Shown piece after piece: positions 42,124 through 52,102 of a stretch of DNA of 64,000 nt; positions within the stretch are counted from its first letter, which is position 1; each line of letters begins with the position of its first letter. The translations under genes were made by a program, and so were the position numbers. Origin of the DNA: Phytohabitans flavus (GTDB lineage: Bacteria > Actinomycetota > Actinomycetes > Mycobacteriales > Micromonosporaceae); NCBI RefSeq assembly GCF_011764545.1, contig NZ_AP022870.1:5626001-5690000 (forward strand). Reading direction: 5' to 3'. The notes beneath the pieces are model-generated. The model did no database searches. It had not been told where the DNA came from and saw nothing but the letters and a program-made list of their open reading frames with translations.

Positions 42124-42957
42124 ATGAACAAATTGGAGTTTCGTCTGCTCGGATCGGTGGAAGCCCGGGTGGACGGACAGCCCATTGACCTGGGCTACGC
42201 GAAACAGAGATGTGTACTGGCGCTCCTCTTGGTCGATGTGGGCAGGGTGGTACCCGCGGGGAGGCTCATCGACCGGATCTGGGGACCCGCGCCGCCGCCA
42301 TCGGCCCGCAGTGTCCTGTACGGTCACGTCGCCCGCCTGCGCCGGGCACTTGCCGAGGCGGGCGGCAGCGCTGCGGGCGTGCACCTGCACCGGCGTTCCG
42401 GCGGCTACCTGCTGGACGCCGACCCGGCAAGCATCGACCTGCACCGGTTCCGCGCACTGACCGCCCGGGCCCGCCGCTGCGGCGGCACCGGCGACTTCGC
42501 GGCGCAGGTGTCCCTGCTGAACGAGGCGCTCGACCTGTGGCGCGGACCGGCGCTCACCGGCACCGACGGCCCGTGGGTCGAGCAGATCCGGTTCGGCCTC
42601 GAACGCGAACGGATAGCCGCGCGGCTGGCGTACTGCGACGCCCGGATGCGGCTGGGCGGGCACGACGACGTGGTGTCGGAGCTCGCCGAACTCGCCGCCG
42701 ACGACCCGCTGAACGAGGGCGTGATCTCCCGCCTCATGCTGGCGCTCTACCGCACCGGCCACATCGGGGCGGCGCTGGACTCCTTCGCCCAGGCGCGGCA
42801 GCGGCTCGTCGACCAGTTGGGCACCGATCCGGGCGTGGAACTCGACGAGCTCCACCGGAGCATCCTGCGCCGGGACGCCGCCCTGACCGGGCTCTGGGAG
42901 GCGACGCCGATTCCGGCCGCTGGGGGCGGATCAGACAGCGGGGGACGAAACTCCTGA
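42124..42957 (+). CDS. SARP family transcriptional activator (BTAD)
   Basis: It has 277 residues: an OmpR-type winged helix (FRLLGSVEARVDGQPIDLGYAKQRCVLALLL, RLIDRIWGPAPPPSARSVLYGHVARLRRAL), then the BTAD helical domain (LDLWRGPALTGTDGPWVEQIR, LAELAADDPLNEGVISRLMLALYRTGHIGAALDSFAQ). Small SARPs of this size are cluster-situated activators of secondary metabolism. It is divergent from the lanthipeptide synthetase with 148 bp between, which makes it the probable activator of that cluster. The RBS GGGGGGA precedes ATG 42124. Confidence 0.9.
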   Translation: MNKLEFRLLGSVEARVDGQPIDLGYAKQRCVLALLLVDVGRVVPAGRLIDRIWGPAPPPSARSVLYGHVARLRRALAEAGGSAAGVHLHRRSGGYLLDADPASIDLHRFRALTARARRCGGTGDFAAQVSLLNEALDLWRGPALTGTDGPWVEQIRFGLERERIAARLAYCDARMRLGGHDDVVSELAELAADDPLNEGVISRLMLALYRTGHIGAALDSFAQARQRLVDQLGTDPGVELDELHRSILRRDAALTGLWEATPIPAAGGGSDSGGRNS

Positions 42958-43030
42958 CAACGAAGCTCGATCCCGGACGCGTCACGTAGTTCATCTGACC
43001 GCCGTACCGGAATCGGCTTTTGGGGGTTTC

Positions 43031-45822
43031 GTGCAGGTGAGGCTTTTAGGGCCTGTTGATGTGACCGTGGATGGCGTCGCGCGGCCGGTCTCCGGGCTGC
43101 GCCGCAAGGGGGTGCTGGCCATCCTGGCACTGCACGCGGGCACGATCGTCAGCGTCGACCGGCTGGTGCACGCCATCTGGGACGAGCACCCGCCGGCGAC
43201 GGCGCTGAACACGTTGCAGCGGCACATGTCGTACCTACGCCGCGTGTTCGGCGTGCGGGACGCGATCGTGGCGCGCCCACCCGGCTACGCCCTGGAGATC
43301 GGCGCCGAAGCGACCGACGCCGCGGTGGCCGAGCGCCTCATCCGGCAGGCGAGGCAGTCGGAGGACTCCGCGGCGAACACCACACGGCTCCGGGCCGCCT
43401 TGGCGTTGTGGCGCGGTCCGGCGCTGATGGACGTCACCGGCCTGCCGTGGATGGAGGAGCAGTCGCGGCGGCTAACCCTGCTCGAGGTGGAGGCCAGGCA
43501 CGCGCTGATCGAAGCCCGCCTGGCGCTCGGCGAGCACACCGAGCTGGTACCGGAGCTGCGACGGCTCACGTCCGAGCAGCCCTACCACGAAAACATGCAC
43601 GGGCACTTGATGCTCGCCCTCTACAGGTCCGGGCGGCAGGCCGAGGCGCTGGACGCGTACCAGGGGTTGCGACGGGCGCTGCGCGAGGACCTCGGGATCG
43701 AGCCCAGCTCGGCACTACAGGATCTCCAAACCGACATCCTGCGGCACGCCCCGTCTCTGGACCCGCCGGGGCAGTCGGTGACCGTGACGCCGGCCGCGTC
43801 GACGGCGACCGTGCCGTCGCAGCTCCCGCTCGCGGTCCGGACGTTCGTCGGTCGCGAGGCGGAGCTAGCCCGCCTGGACGCCATCCTGGCCGAGTCCGAC
43901 CCGGCTCGTCCCGCGGCGGTGCTCATCTCGGCGGTGTCCGGTACCGCCGGGATCGGCAAGACCGCGCTCGCTCTGCATTGGGCCCACCGGGTCGCCGAGC
44001 GGTTTCCGGACGGCCAGCTTTACGTCAACCTGCGCGGGTTCGACGAGGGCGGCTCGACCCTCGACCCGTTGGCGGTGCTGCGCTCCTTTTTGGACGCACT
44101 CGGGGTGCCGGCCCAGCGGATCCCGGCCACTGTGGACGAACAGGCGAGCCTCTACCGCAGCCTGCTGGCCGGCAAGCGACTTCTGGTGGTCCTGGACAAC
44201 GCCCGCGACGTCGCCCAGATCCGGCCGCTGCTGCCCGGTTCAGGCGGATGTGTCGTGGTCGCGACAAGCCGGCGGCAGCTCACCGCGCTTGTCGCGACCG
44301 AGGGCGCGCACCCGCTGACGCTGGACCTGCTGACCTGGCCTCAGGCGCGGTACCTGCTGGCCGCCCGGATCGGCGGGCATCGGGTGGCGGCGGAGCCGGA
44401 GGCGATCGACGAAATAATCGAACGCTGCGCGCGGCTGCCCCTCGCCCTGGCGCTCGCCGCCGCCCGCGCCGCGACCCGCCCCACCTCCCGCTGTCCGGGC
44501 TCGCCGCCGAGCTGCGCGACGCCGGTGCGCTCGATCCCTTCGACCGCGACGACCCCGCCACCGACCTGCGCGCGGTGTTCTCGTGGTCGTACGGCGCGCT
44601 GAGCCCGGACGCGGCACACATGTTCCGCCTGCTGGGCCTGCATCGCGGGCCGGACATCACCGCCGAGGCCGCGGCCAGCCTGGCCGGCCTCCCCCTGTCA
44701 CGGGTACGCCCGCTGCTGACCGAGCTGACCGACGCGCACCTGCTCGCCGAGCACGCGGCGAACCGGTACACCTTTCACGACCTGCTCCGCGCGTATGCGG
44801 CCGAACAGGCGAGCCGGCTCGACGACCACGAGACCCGGCGGCTGGCTGTTCATCGGCTCCTCGACCACTACCTGCACTCGGCCCACGGCGCCTCGCAGCT
44901 GCTGGACCCGCTCCATGTCCCGATCGAGCCGGCGCAGGTCCAGCCGAGCGTCATCGTCCAGCGGCACGGCGGCCACGACGAGGCCCTGTCCTGGTTCACC
45001 GCCGAGCACGCGTCGCTCCTGGCCACGGTCGACCTCGCCGCCGACGCGGGCTTCGAGCAGCATCCGTGGCAGCTGGCCTCGACGCTGACCACGTTCCTGC
45101 TGCGCCGTGGCTCCTGGCACGACCACACGCGCGCACACAGCACCGCCCTGGCCGCCGCGCGGCGGCTCGGGCACCGTACCGGTCAGGCCCACGCCCTGTT
45201 CAACCTCGGTATGGGGCACGCCAGGTCGGGCCAGTTCGACGATGCCCACCCGTTGCTCAAGCGGGCTCTGGACCTGTTCGGGCACATCGGCGACCCCGTC
45301 GGCGCCGCCGTCGCGCTGGAGACCATGTCATGGATCATGGAACGGCGAAACCGCCTCCCCGAGGCTCTCCGCGAGGTGAACCGCGCGCTCAGCCTCGTAC
45401 AGGCCTCGGGCCATCGGGCATACGAGGCTCGGTTCCTCAACGATCTCGGCTGGTTTCACAGCCTGCTCGGCGACCACCACCAGGCGATCGCCCACTGCGA
45501 GAAGGCGCTCGCGCTCTGCCAGGAGCTGGACGACCTGAACGGCCAGGCGGCGACCTGGGACAGCCTCGGCCAGGCCCACCGCCAGCTCGGCGAGTACCAG
45601 CAGGCCATCACCTGCTACGAGTACTCGCTCGGCTTGTACCGCGAGCTGGCCGACGCGTACAACGAGGCGATCACCCTGGCCGACTTCGGCGACACCCATT
45701 TCGACGCGGGCGACCCCGACGCCGCCCGGCTCGCCTGGCAGGAGGCGCTGGACATCCTCACCCGCATCGACCACCCCGACGCCGAGGATGTACGCGACCG
45801 CCTCGACCGGCAGCCGGGGTGA
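43031..45822 (+). CDS. AfsR-type SARP/NB-ARC/TPR regulator, one frame break
   Basis: It has about 930 residues. The N-terminal winged helix and BTAD (VRLLGPVDVTVDGVARPV, LWRGPALMDVTGLPWMEEQ, YRSGRQAEALDAYQGLRRAL) are followed by an NB-ARC ATPase with P-loop SGTAGIGKTALALHW near residue 305 and LVVLDNARDVAQIRPLLPG. Then come a helical arm (FSWSYGALSPDAAHMFRLLGL) and C-terminal TPRs (ATWDSLGQAHRQLGEYQQAI). The frame is lost at a CCCC run (44479-44482); adding one C gives HLPLSGLAAELRDAG and continues to 45822. AfsR proteins integrate Ser/Thr-kinase signals to activate antibiotic genes. Together with the SARP it may control the lanthipeptide locus. Confidence 0.87.
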
Positions 45823-45833
45823 TGCCCTGAGGA

Positions 45834-47426
45834 TCAGGCGGCGGCCGGGATCGTGGCGTCGATGAGGTGCGGGCCCGGCTCGGCCAGCGCCTGGGAGAAC
45901 TGCTCGGCGAACTCTTCACCGGTGGTGGCGCGGCTGGCGGGTACCCCGTACGCCTCTGCCAGCCGTACGAAGTCGATCGCCGGGTTGCTCAGGTCGAGCA
46001 GCTGCTTGGTGTCGGGAGTGGTGACGCCGCGACGGTTGTCGAAGTGTCCCCACTCCTGGCGCAGGATCGCGTACGAGTGGTTGTTGAGGATCACGGTGGT
46101 GACGTTCAGCTGCTCGCGGGCCTGGGTCCAGAGCGCGGTACCGGTGTACATGGCGCAGCCGTCGGCCTCCAGGGCCACCACCGGCCGGTCGGGCGCGGCA
46201 ACGGCGGCGCCGACGGCGAGGGGCAGGCCGTCACCCATCGCGCCACCGGTCTGCATCAGCACGTCGTGCCGGGGAGCGCCCGCGGTGGCGTCCGCCAGGG
46301 TGGTACCGGAGCTGATGGTCTCGTCGATGATGATCGCTCGTTCGGGTAGCAGCGCCGCCACGACGTCGGCCCAGTTCTGAAGCGTGAGTGGCCCCGTGGG
46401 CAGCTGCGGTCGACGGGGCTCGGTGACCTGGGCGGCCGTGCCGCCGGCGACCAGGTCGGCGAGTTGGACGAGCGCGGCGACGGCGTCCTGGCCGACCTCG
46501 GCCAGCATGTGCGTCTGGGCGCCCTCGGGTACCAGGTAGCTCGGCTGGCCGGGGTAGGCGAAGAAGGCGACCGGCGCTTTGGTGCCCGCGACGATGACGT
46601 GCCGTACCCCGTCCAGCTGCGCGACCACCTGCTCCGGGTAGAAACCCAGCCGGGGAAAGGCGGGCAGGCCCGCCCCGCGTTCGACCCGGTTGGAGTAGAG
46701 CTCCTGTAGTACCCGCACCCCACTCGCGGCGGCGATGCGGCTCGCGGCGGACAGACCCGCTTCCTGTACCGCCGGTCCGCCGATGACGAGGGCGGTCGGG
46801 TCGCCGCTGCGAATGATGTCGGCGATCCGCCCGATGACCTCCTGCGTCACGATCGGCGCCGGCCGAGGCATCACCGGTACGCCGATCACGCCGCCATCGG
46901 ACCAGGCGACATCCGACGGCACGATCATGGTGGCGATCTGCCCGGGTGCTTCCAGCGCCGCCGTGAGCGTCGCCGCGGCGTCGGTGCCGGCGCCGGAGGC
47001 GTTCTCGGGACGGCGTATCGGGCCGCGCAGCCAGCCGCTCAGGGCCTCGATGTCCGAGTTCAGCGGCGGGTCGAATGTGTTGTGGTAGGTCGCGTGGTCG
47101 CCGACGATGCTCACCACCGGTGAGTTGGCGCGCCGGCTGTTGTGCAGGTTGGTCAGGCCGTACGCGAGCCCCGGCCCCAGGTGCAGCAACGTCGCGGCGG
47201 GCTTGCCCGCGATGCGGGCGTAACCGTCAGCGGCGCCGGTGGCCACGCCCTCGAAGAGGGCGAGCACGCCGCGCAGCTCTGGAACCGAGTCCAGCGCTCC
47301 GACCATGTGCATCTCGGTGGTACCGGGGTTCGTGAAGAGAACCTCCACCCCACCGTCGACCAGCGTCCGCAGCAGCGACTCAGCCCCGTTCACCCCTACA
47401 TTTAAGCCGCATATCGGACTCGACAT
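45834..47426 (-). CDS. Acetolactate-synthase-like thiamine diphosphate enzyme
   Basis: It has 530 residues from ATG 47426, with GGAAG upstream. The ThDP-binding N-domain has LFTNPGTTEMHMVGAL (catalytic glutamate nearby in FEGVATGAADGYAR), then a central domain (ALVIGGPAVQEAG), and a C-domain with GGAMGDGLPLAVGAAVA and the metal motif EADGCAMYTGTALWTQ...ILNN (ADG in place of GDG). It belongs to the AlsS/benzoylformate-decarboxylase-like group; it lacks a nearby small subunit, so biosynthetic acetolactate synthase is unlikely. A decarboxylase on a 2-oxo acid is a fair guess. Confidence 0.8.
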   Translation of the reverse strand: MSSPICGLNVGVNGAESLLRTLVDGGVEVLFTNPGTTEMHMVGALDSVPELRGVLALFEGVATGAADGYARIAGKPAATLLHLGPGLAYGLTNLHNSRRANSPVVSIVGDHATYHNTFDPPLNSDIEALSGWLRGPIRRPENASGAGTDAAATLTAALEAPGQIATMIVPSDVAWSDGGVIGVPVMPRPAPIVTQEVIGRIADIIRSGDPTALVIGGPAVQEAGLSAASRIAAASGVRVLQELYSNRVERGAGLPAFPRLGFYPEQVVAQLDGVRHVIVAGTKAPVAFFAYPGQPSYLVPEGAQTHMLAEVGQDAVAALVQLADLVAGGTAAQVTEPRRPQLPTGPLTLQNWADVVAALLPERAIIIDETISSGTTLADATAGAPRHDVLMQTGGAMGDGLPLAVGAAVAAPDRPVVALEADGCAMYTGTALWTQAREQLNVTTVILNNHSYAILRQEWGHFDNRRGVTTPDTKQLLDLSNPAIDFVRLAEAYGVPASRATTGEEFAEQFSQALAEPGPHLIDATIPAAA

Positions 47427-47502
47427 GCGGGCTTCCAGGATTCCCAGCGGGACGGGCCGGCTTGATCGGTTCAGGAGGCCGACAAAATCCTACAGTCATG
47501 AT

Positions 47503-48783
47503 ATGTCCGATTCGATCGGAAAACCGCAGCGGTACCGGGGGGTGGCGCGGCTCTGGTGGCGAGCCGTGTCGGATCGCCTGCGGCAGAGCCTGCTGTTCGT
47601 GCCCGCGGTCATGCTGATCGGGGTCCTGGTGATCGGCTTCGCCCTCGACTGGCTGGACGGCCGCCTCACCCGCCTGTTGCCGCAGCGGCTCGCGTTCGCG
47701 CCCGATGTCGCCGTGTTGCTGCTCAGTACGATCGCCGGGGCGACGATCACCACGGCCGGTGTGGTCTTCTCCCTGCTGGTGGTCTCGCTCCAGCTGGCCA
47801 GCGGCCAGTTCTCGCCTCGGGTGCTGCGCCGTTTCTGGCGGGATCGCTTCAGCCATGTCCTCATCGGCCTGCTGCTGGCCACGTTCGCGTTCTGCGTGCT
47901 CGCGCTGGCCCGGGTCAACACCCATGAGGAAATCGCACCGCCCTACACGGTGCTCTTCGCGCTGCTGCTCACCGTCGCCTCGGTGATCGTGATCGTGGTC
48001 TACCTCGACCGGATCATCCTCCAGCAGTACGTCGGCGACATCATGCACCGGGTGCTGGAAGAGACGCTGCGGCTCATCGCCGAGCTGCCCTACGGCCCGC
48101 ACATCGGCGAGCGCCGGGGCAAGCCTGTGAGCCCGCCCGACCCCGACACGCTCGGCCCGTCCTTCGTCGTCCCGGCAAGGATCAACGGCTGGGTCCAGCA
48201 GATCAGCACGCGCAGCCTCCTGGCCACCGTGCCCGCGCACACCGTCGTCCGGGTGGAGACAAGGGTGGGTGCCTACCTGACCTTGGACACGCCCCTGTTG
48301 ACGCTCTGGCCGCCGCCACCGCCAGACCAGCGCGAGCGGATCGGCCGGCTGGCGGCACGAAGCATGATCGTCGCCACCTCCCGCAGCATGCAACAGGACA
48401 TCGACTTCGGGATACGCCAGCTCAACGACATCGCCTTGCGCGCACTGTCGGACGACAACGACGCCACCACCGCCGTCGAGGCCGTCGCGCGGCTCGGCTC
48501 GCTGATGCGTCCCCTGCTGCTGGCCAGCCTGCCCGCCCGATCGGTCGAGGACGACCGCGGCCGGATCCTGCTCACCCTCCGCGACCCCGACCACGCCACC
48601 TACGTCCGGCACGCGTTCGCCCAGCTACACGTCTACGCCGCCCGCCACCCCCAGGTCAGCGACGTCATCGCCGACACGATACGCATGCTTCAAATGGCCT
48701 GCGAAGGCCTGCCTGGGCGGGAAGCGGCACGGGCCGAACTCGACCGCCAACTGACCATCACCCTCGCCAACCTGACCGACTGA
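47503..48783 (+). CDS. DUF2254 family membrane protein
   Basis: It has 426 residues from ATG 47503. Four N-terminal membrane helices are visible: LLFVPAVMLIGVLVIGFAL, VLLLSTIAGATITTAGVVFSLLVVSLQLAS, HVLIGLLLATFAFCVLALA and YTVLFALLLTVASVIVIVVYL. After these comes the typical soluble domain (INGWVQQISTRSLLATVPAH, DIDFGIRQLNDIALRALS, NDATTAVEAVARLGSLM). These match the DUF2254 family of predicted inner-membrane proteins. Function is unknown. Confidence 0.85.
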   Translation: MSDSIGKPQRYRGVARLWWRAVSDRLRQSLLFVPAVMLIGVLVIGFALDWLDGRLTRLLPQRLAFAPDVAVLLLSTIAGATITTAGVVFSLLVVSLQLASGQFSPRVLRRFWRDRFSHVLIGLLLATFAFCVLALARVNTHEEIAPPYTVLFALLLTVASVIVIVVYLDRIILQQYVGDIMHRVLEETLRLIAELPYGPHIGERRGKPVSPPDPDTLGPSFVVPARINGWVQQISTRSLLATVPAHTVVRVETRVGAYLTLDTPLLTLWPPPPPDQRERIGRLAARSMIVATSRSMQQDIDFGIRQLNDIALRALSDDNDATTAVEAVARLGSLMRPLLLASLPARSVEDDRGRILLTLRDPDHATYVRHAFAQLHVYAARHPQVSDVIADTIRMLQMACEGLPGREAARAELDRQLTITLANLTD

Positions 48784-48840
48784 GGTGTTTGGGGTTGGGA
48801 TCATCGCGTCTGCGCGGGCGTCCTCCGCGCGCAGACGCTC

Positions 48841-48900
48841 CACGACAGAGATTTCAGCGACCGCGACGCCCGCGGTGGTCCGGACCGCATGCCGCTCGGC
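48841..48900 (-). repeat. Dispersed repeat, copy 2 (degenerate)
   Basis: CCACGACAGAGATT, then CGACCGCGACGCC and GGTGGTCCGGACCGC, match the outer half of copy 5 at 55340, including the CCACGACAGAGATT flank. The inner half is lost. Confidence 0.55.
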
Positions 48901-48935
48901 CTAATTTGATACAGAGGGTCAATTCCAAGGCAGAT

Positions 48936-49000
48936 CTGGGCTACCGCGATGTCCGCCGGGGCCAAGGCCGCTGCTCCCGCGGCCTCACCCTCCGCGGCGA
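48936..49000 (-). repeat. Dispersed repeat, copy 3
   Basis: It contains GGGCTACCGCGATGTCCGCC, then GCTGCTCCCGCGGCCTCACC. It is the inverted partner of copy 4 about 200 bp to the right. Confidence 0.75.
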
Positions 49001-49202
49001 CAAGCCCATCCCGCCCGCATGGTACGGCCGGATGTATGCGCCTTGATGAACAGATCATGGTACGCAGATGCCCCCACGGGGGCCGGTAGGTACCACGATC
49101 TGCCCAGATGGCTTCCGGCCATCTGGCATCGGACAAAGCGCAGCAACAGCCCCGCCGTAGCCTGCGGTTCGGCGCGGCGTCGGGCTGCGCGATGCCGGTG
49201 GC

Positions 49203-49284
49203 GGGTTTGGTTGTGAAACGCGAAGGGTGAGGCCGCGGGAGCAGCGGTCCGGACCACAACGGGCATCGCGGTAGCTCAATATCT
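49203..49284 (+). repeat. Dispersed repeat, copy 4
   Basis: It contains GGGTTTGGTTGTGAAACGCG, GGGTGAGGCCGCGGGAGCAG and ATCGCGGTAGCTCAATATC. It is followed by a small stem (GTCGG...CCGAC). Confidence 0.75.
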
Positions 49285-49392
49285 ATTTCGAAGTTTGTCG
49301 GTAGAGAAGACTCCGACAGCTCTCTGGAGCCAATGTGCACAGTGCGGCCGGGGCACCAGGTGCCCCGGCCGCGGTCGTGTCGAACTGTCGGA

Positions 49393-51828
49393 TCAGCTGT
49401 CGGAGATGGTGGCGAAGGCGCGGTTCCAGTTCTTGGCGTCAGTGTCCGGGCGGTAGTTGTTTTCGATGTTGCCGGCCGCGTCGACCGAGAACCAGAAGAC
49501 CTTCGCGCCGTACGGCACCGTGAGCGTCTCGCCCGCCTCGCGGACACCCGCGGAGGCGTACAGGGTCGAGGAGTAGGTCGGCTTGCTGCCGTCCAGCGTG
49601 TAGAACACGGCGGCCGGCTCGCTCACGTCGAACTTGACGTCGACCATGCCCTCGGTGGCGCTGGGCGCGGTGACGAGCGTGCTCGTCGGGCGCTTCTTGT
49701 CCTTGTCGTAGTCACGTGCGACGCGCAGGAGCTCGACGAGGCCGTTGGAGAACTCCATCGTCTCCGCGTGCGCCTCGTCCCAGGTCGGCTGGAAGGAGGT
49801 ACCGACCTCGAAGTTCCAGGCGTAGATGCCGTACTTGTACCAGAGCATGTCACCGGAGTTGCCGGCCGCCGAGTAGAGCACGTCGGCGATCGGGCCGGTG
49901 CGCGCGGGGGTGACCGCCATGTTCCGGTGGCGCTTGATTTCGGTCAGGATCCGCGAGGAGGCGCCCCAGAAGAACGACTCCTCGGCCAGGGTCGGCCGCG
50001 GCGCGCTGATGCGGTTGGGCAGGGAGTACGCGCCCGGCGACCACATGAAGTAGTTGCCGGAGGAGTGGAGGTTCATCGAGAACTTGATGTTGGTGCGGCT
50101 GGCCAGCCAGTCGACGTTCTTGTCCTCCGGCTCGGAGAGCTCGCTCGGGCCGGCGTACGTGTCGCTGGTGCAGCTGGACGAGGCGCCCGAGTAGCCGTCG
50201 AAGAGGCTGTACTCGGTGTAGTTGCGGTTGTTGTCCACGCCCCACGAGTTGCGGGCCAGCGCGTCCGTCGAACCACCCTCGGCGCAGTGGTTGGTCATGT
50301 TGCGGCGCTGGGAGTTGAAGTCGTAGAAGGAGTAGTGCCCGCCGTCGGGGTTGATCGACGGGACGATCCAGATGTCGAGGTTGCGCAGCAGTTCCTGCGT
50401 CTTGGGGTCGTGCTTCTGGTTGCGCAGCAGCCGCTCGGCGGTCTCGATCGTGACCAGCGGGGGCACCCACTCGCGGGCGTGCTCCTGGGCGTAGGCGAGG
50501 ACGCCGGTGCGGGAGCCGTCGCGGTACTTGCCGATCCGGATCGCGTACACCGGGTGCGGGTCGCGGGAGACGGAGGCCGGCGCCTTCAGGTTGTCGGTCA
50601 GCGGCGTTACCGCGACCGGGGTGACCACGCCGTCGCCGACGCTGCCCCGGTACGTGTACGCCTTGACAAGGCTGCCCGCCGCGCCGTTGATGACCGCGGC
50701 GACCTGGGCGGCGGTGCTGGTGACCGCGCCGGCGGCGTCCGTGGCCAGGCTCACCCGGATGGCCTTGCCGGTCAGCGTGGCGTTGAGCGGCTGGTTGGCG
50801 GCGCCGGGGTTGGCCAGCTCGACGGTGATGTCGTTGCCGCCCTGGTGGCCCCAGGCGAGCGAGTCCACCGCGACCCGGCTGGCGTTGGCGGAGCCGAGCA
50901 CGACCTGGGCCTTGCGCCGGTAGCCGTTCGTCTTGTACGGCAGCTCGACGATCTCGGCCAGCTGCGGGTACTCGGCGGCCAGCCGCTTGATCCGGTCGTA
51001 CAGCTCGGTCGGCGTCAGGTAGCTGGTGACGAAGTCCTTCTGGTAGCCAGGACCCTCGGGGGCCTCCCCGTCGGTCGGCAGCCACTCCTTGACCTGCGCG
51101 ACCGCGACGTCACCGGTCGGGCTGGTGATCTGGATCTTGTCGGGCCGGCTGGTCACGTTGGAGGCGCCGCGGTGGTACAGGTACACGCCGGCGTCGACGA
51201 AGCGGGAGATGGACTGGGTGCCGCCGGAGCCCATCGGGGTGCCGGGGCCGCTGTCCCGGGACACGGTCAGCGTGCTGGTCGAGGTCTGGCCCTGGGCCCA
51301 TTTCGCCTCGACGGAGAGGACCTGGTTGGTACCCGAGGTGTAGTAGTCGGCCCGCACGATCTTGACGTCGGAAACGGCCGCGTTCGTCGCGATGGTCGCG
51401 GTGAACGCCTGGTTTTCGGCCTTGTGCTCGGCGATCGTCGCCTCGCGCTCGGCAATCCGGCCCTCACTGTCGGCCGGGTCGAAGAGCGTCGGGCCGACCC
51501 GGTAGCCAAGCGCCTTCAGGCCATCGACCTCGTTGGGGGTGATGACGGCGTGGACCACGATGCCCGCGTCCGTCTGGGAGACGTGGTGGTCCAGGTCGAC
51601 GCCGGTGGCAACGAGCTTGTCCAGCTCGTCCCGGTCGGCCACGGTCACCTCGACGACGCTCGCTTCCTCGCCGGCGAACCGTTCGAGGACTGCGGGGGCC
51701 CCGCCGGGGTCGGCCGGGGCGATGGCGGGCACGGCGGTGGCCGGACCGGCAAGGAGGAGGAAGGCGGCCGTCGCGGCAGTCGCCGCGAAAGCACCCCTTC
51801 GCCATCTGGGCAGAGATGAAGGAGACAT
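49393..51828 (-). CDS. Secreted M14 zinc carboxypeptidase
   Basis: It has 811 residues from ATG 51828 (AAAGG six bases upstream). A signal peptide (RWRRGAFAATAATAAFLLLAG) precedes a long propeptide-like and beta-rich region, then the M14 catalytic domain. This shows zinc ligands in EHAREWVPP (HxxE) and NLHSSGNYF (histidine), substrate-binding NPDGGHYSFYDFNSQRRN, and the catalytic glutamate in WNFEVGTSF. The C-terminal domain (PAAVFYTLDGSKPTYSS) is an FN3/CHB-like chitobiase-type domain. It removes C-terminal residues from extracellular peptides. Confidence 0.92.
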   Translation of the reverse strand: MSPSSLPRWRRGAFAATAATAAFLLLAGPATAVPAIAPADPGGAPAVLERFAGEEASVVEVTVADRDELDKLVATGVDLDHHVSQTDAGIVVHAVITPNEVDGLKALGYRVGPTLFDPADSEGRIAEREATIAEHKAENQAFTATIATNAAVSDVKIVRADYYTSGTNQVLSVEAKWAQGQTSTSTLTVSRDSGPGTPMGSGGTQSISRFVDAGVYLYHRGASNVTSRPDKIQITSPTGDVAVAQVKEWLPTDGEAPEGPGYQKDFVTSYLTPTELYDRIKRLAAEYPQLAEIVELPYKTNGYRRKAQVVLGSANASRVAVDSLAWGHQGGNDITVELANPGAANQPLNATLTGKAIRVSLATDAAGAVTSTAAQVAAVINGAAGSLVKAYTYRGSVGDGVVTPVAVTPLTDNLKAPASVSRDPHPVYAIRIGKYRDGSRTGVLAYAQEHAREWVPPLVTIETAERLLRNQKHDPKTQELLRNLDIWIVPSINPDGGHYSFYDFNSQRRNMTNHCAEGGSTDALARNSWGVDNNRNYTEYSLFDGYSGASSSCTSDTYAGPSELSEPEDKNVDWLASRTNIKFSMNLHSSGNYFMWSPGAYSLPNRISAPRPTLAEESFFWGASSRILTEIKRHRNMAVTPARTGPIADVLYSAAGNSGDMLWYKYGIYAWNFEVGTSFQPTWDEAHAETMEFSNGLVELLRVARDYDKDKKRPTSTLVTAPSATEGMVDVKFDVSEPAAVFYTLDGSKPTYSSTLYASAGVREAGETLTVPYGAKVFWFSVDAAGNIENNYRPDTDAKNWNRAFATISDS

Positions 51829-52102
51829 TTTGGTACCTTTCGTCTGCTGCGCCACTGAACCCTTGAAAGTGTGCGGACAGGCGAGTGCCGACCATCCACT
51901 GTGGATGGCCGCTCGGGGGTCGCGCCCCCGCGAGGAGGGGGCGCCATGGACGGTGGGTTGGATCATCCTGGATGCCGCCGACTTGACCTGTCAATGATCA
52001 AGTCAGCCCGCTCGTCAGGTGTAGCAAGGAATGGCCTCCACACTGGACGCGAGCCTCGACACCTGGCGGAAGGCCGCCGGGCAGCGGACGACCCTCGTCG
52101 GC

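Larger units (their letters stand above)
48784..49392. other. Repeat-bearing intergenic region without a gene
   Basis: These 609 bp hold three copies of the dispersed GC-rich repeat (a degenerate copy at about 48841-48900 minus, 48936-49000 minus, 49203-49284 plus). Between the last two is a unique segment with short palindromes (GGTAC-containing, and GATGGCTTCCGGCCATC near 49110). No gene is supported; all frames are repeat-derived. Confidence 0.6.

Noticed and set aside
45834-47426. Biosynthetic acetolactate synthase (ilvB)
   Set aside because: There is no adjacent ilvN or ilvC, and the metal motif is ADG rather than GDG; a different ThDP-dependent decarboxylase is more likely.
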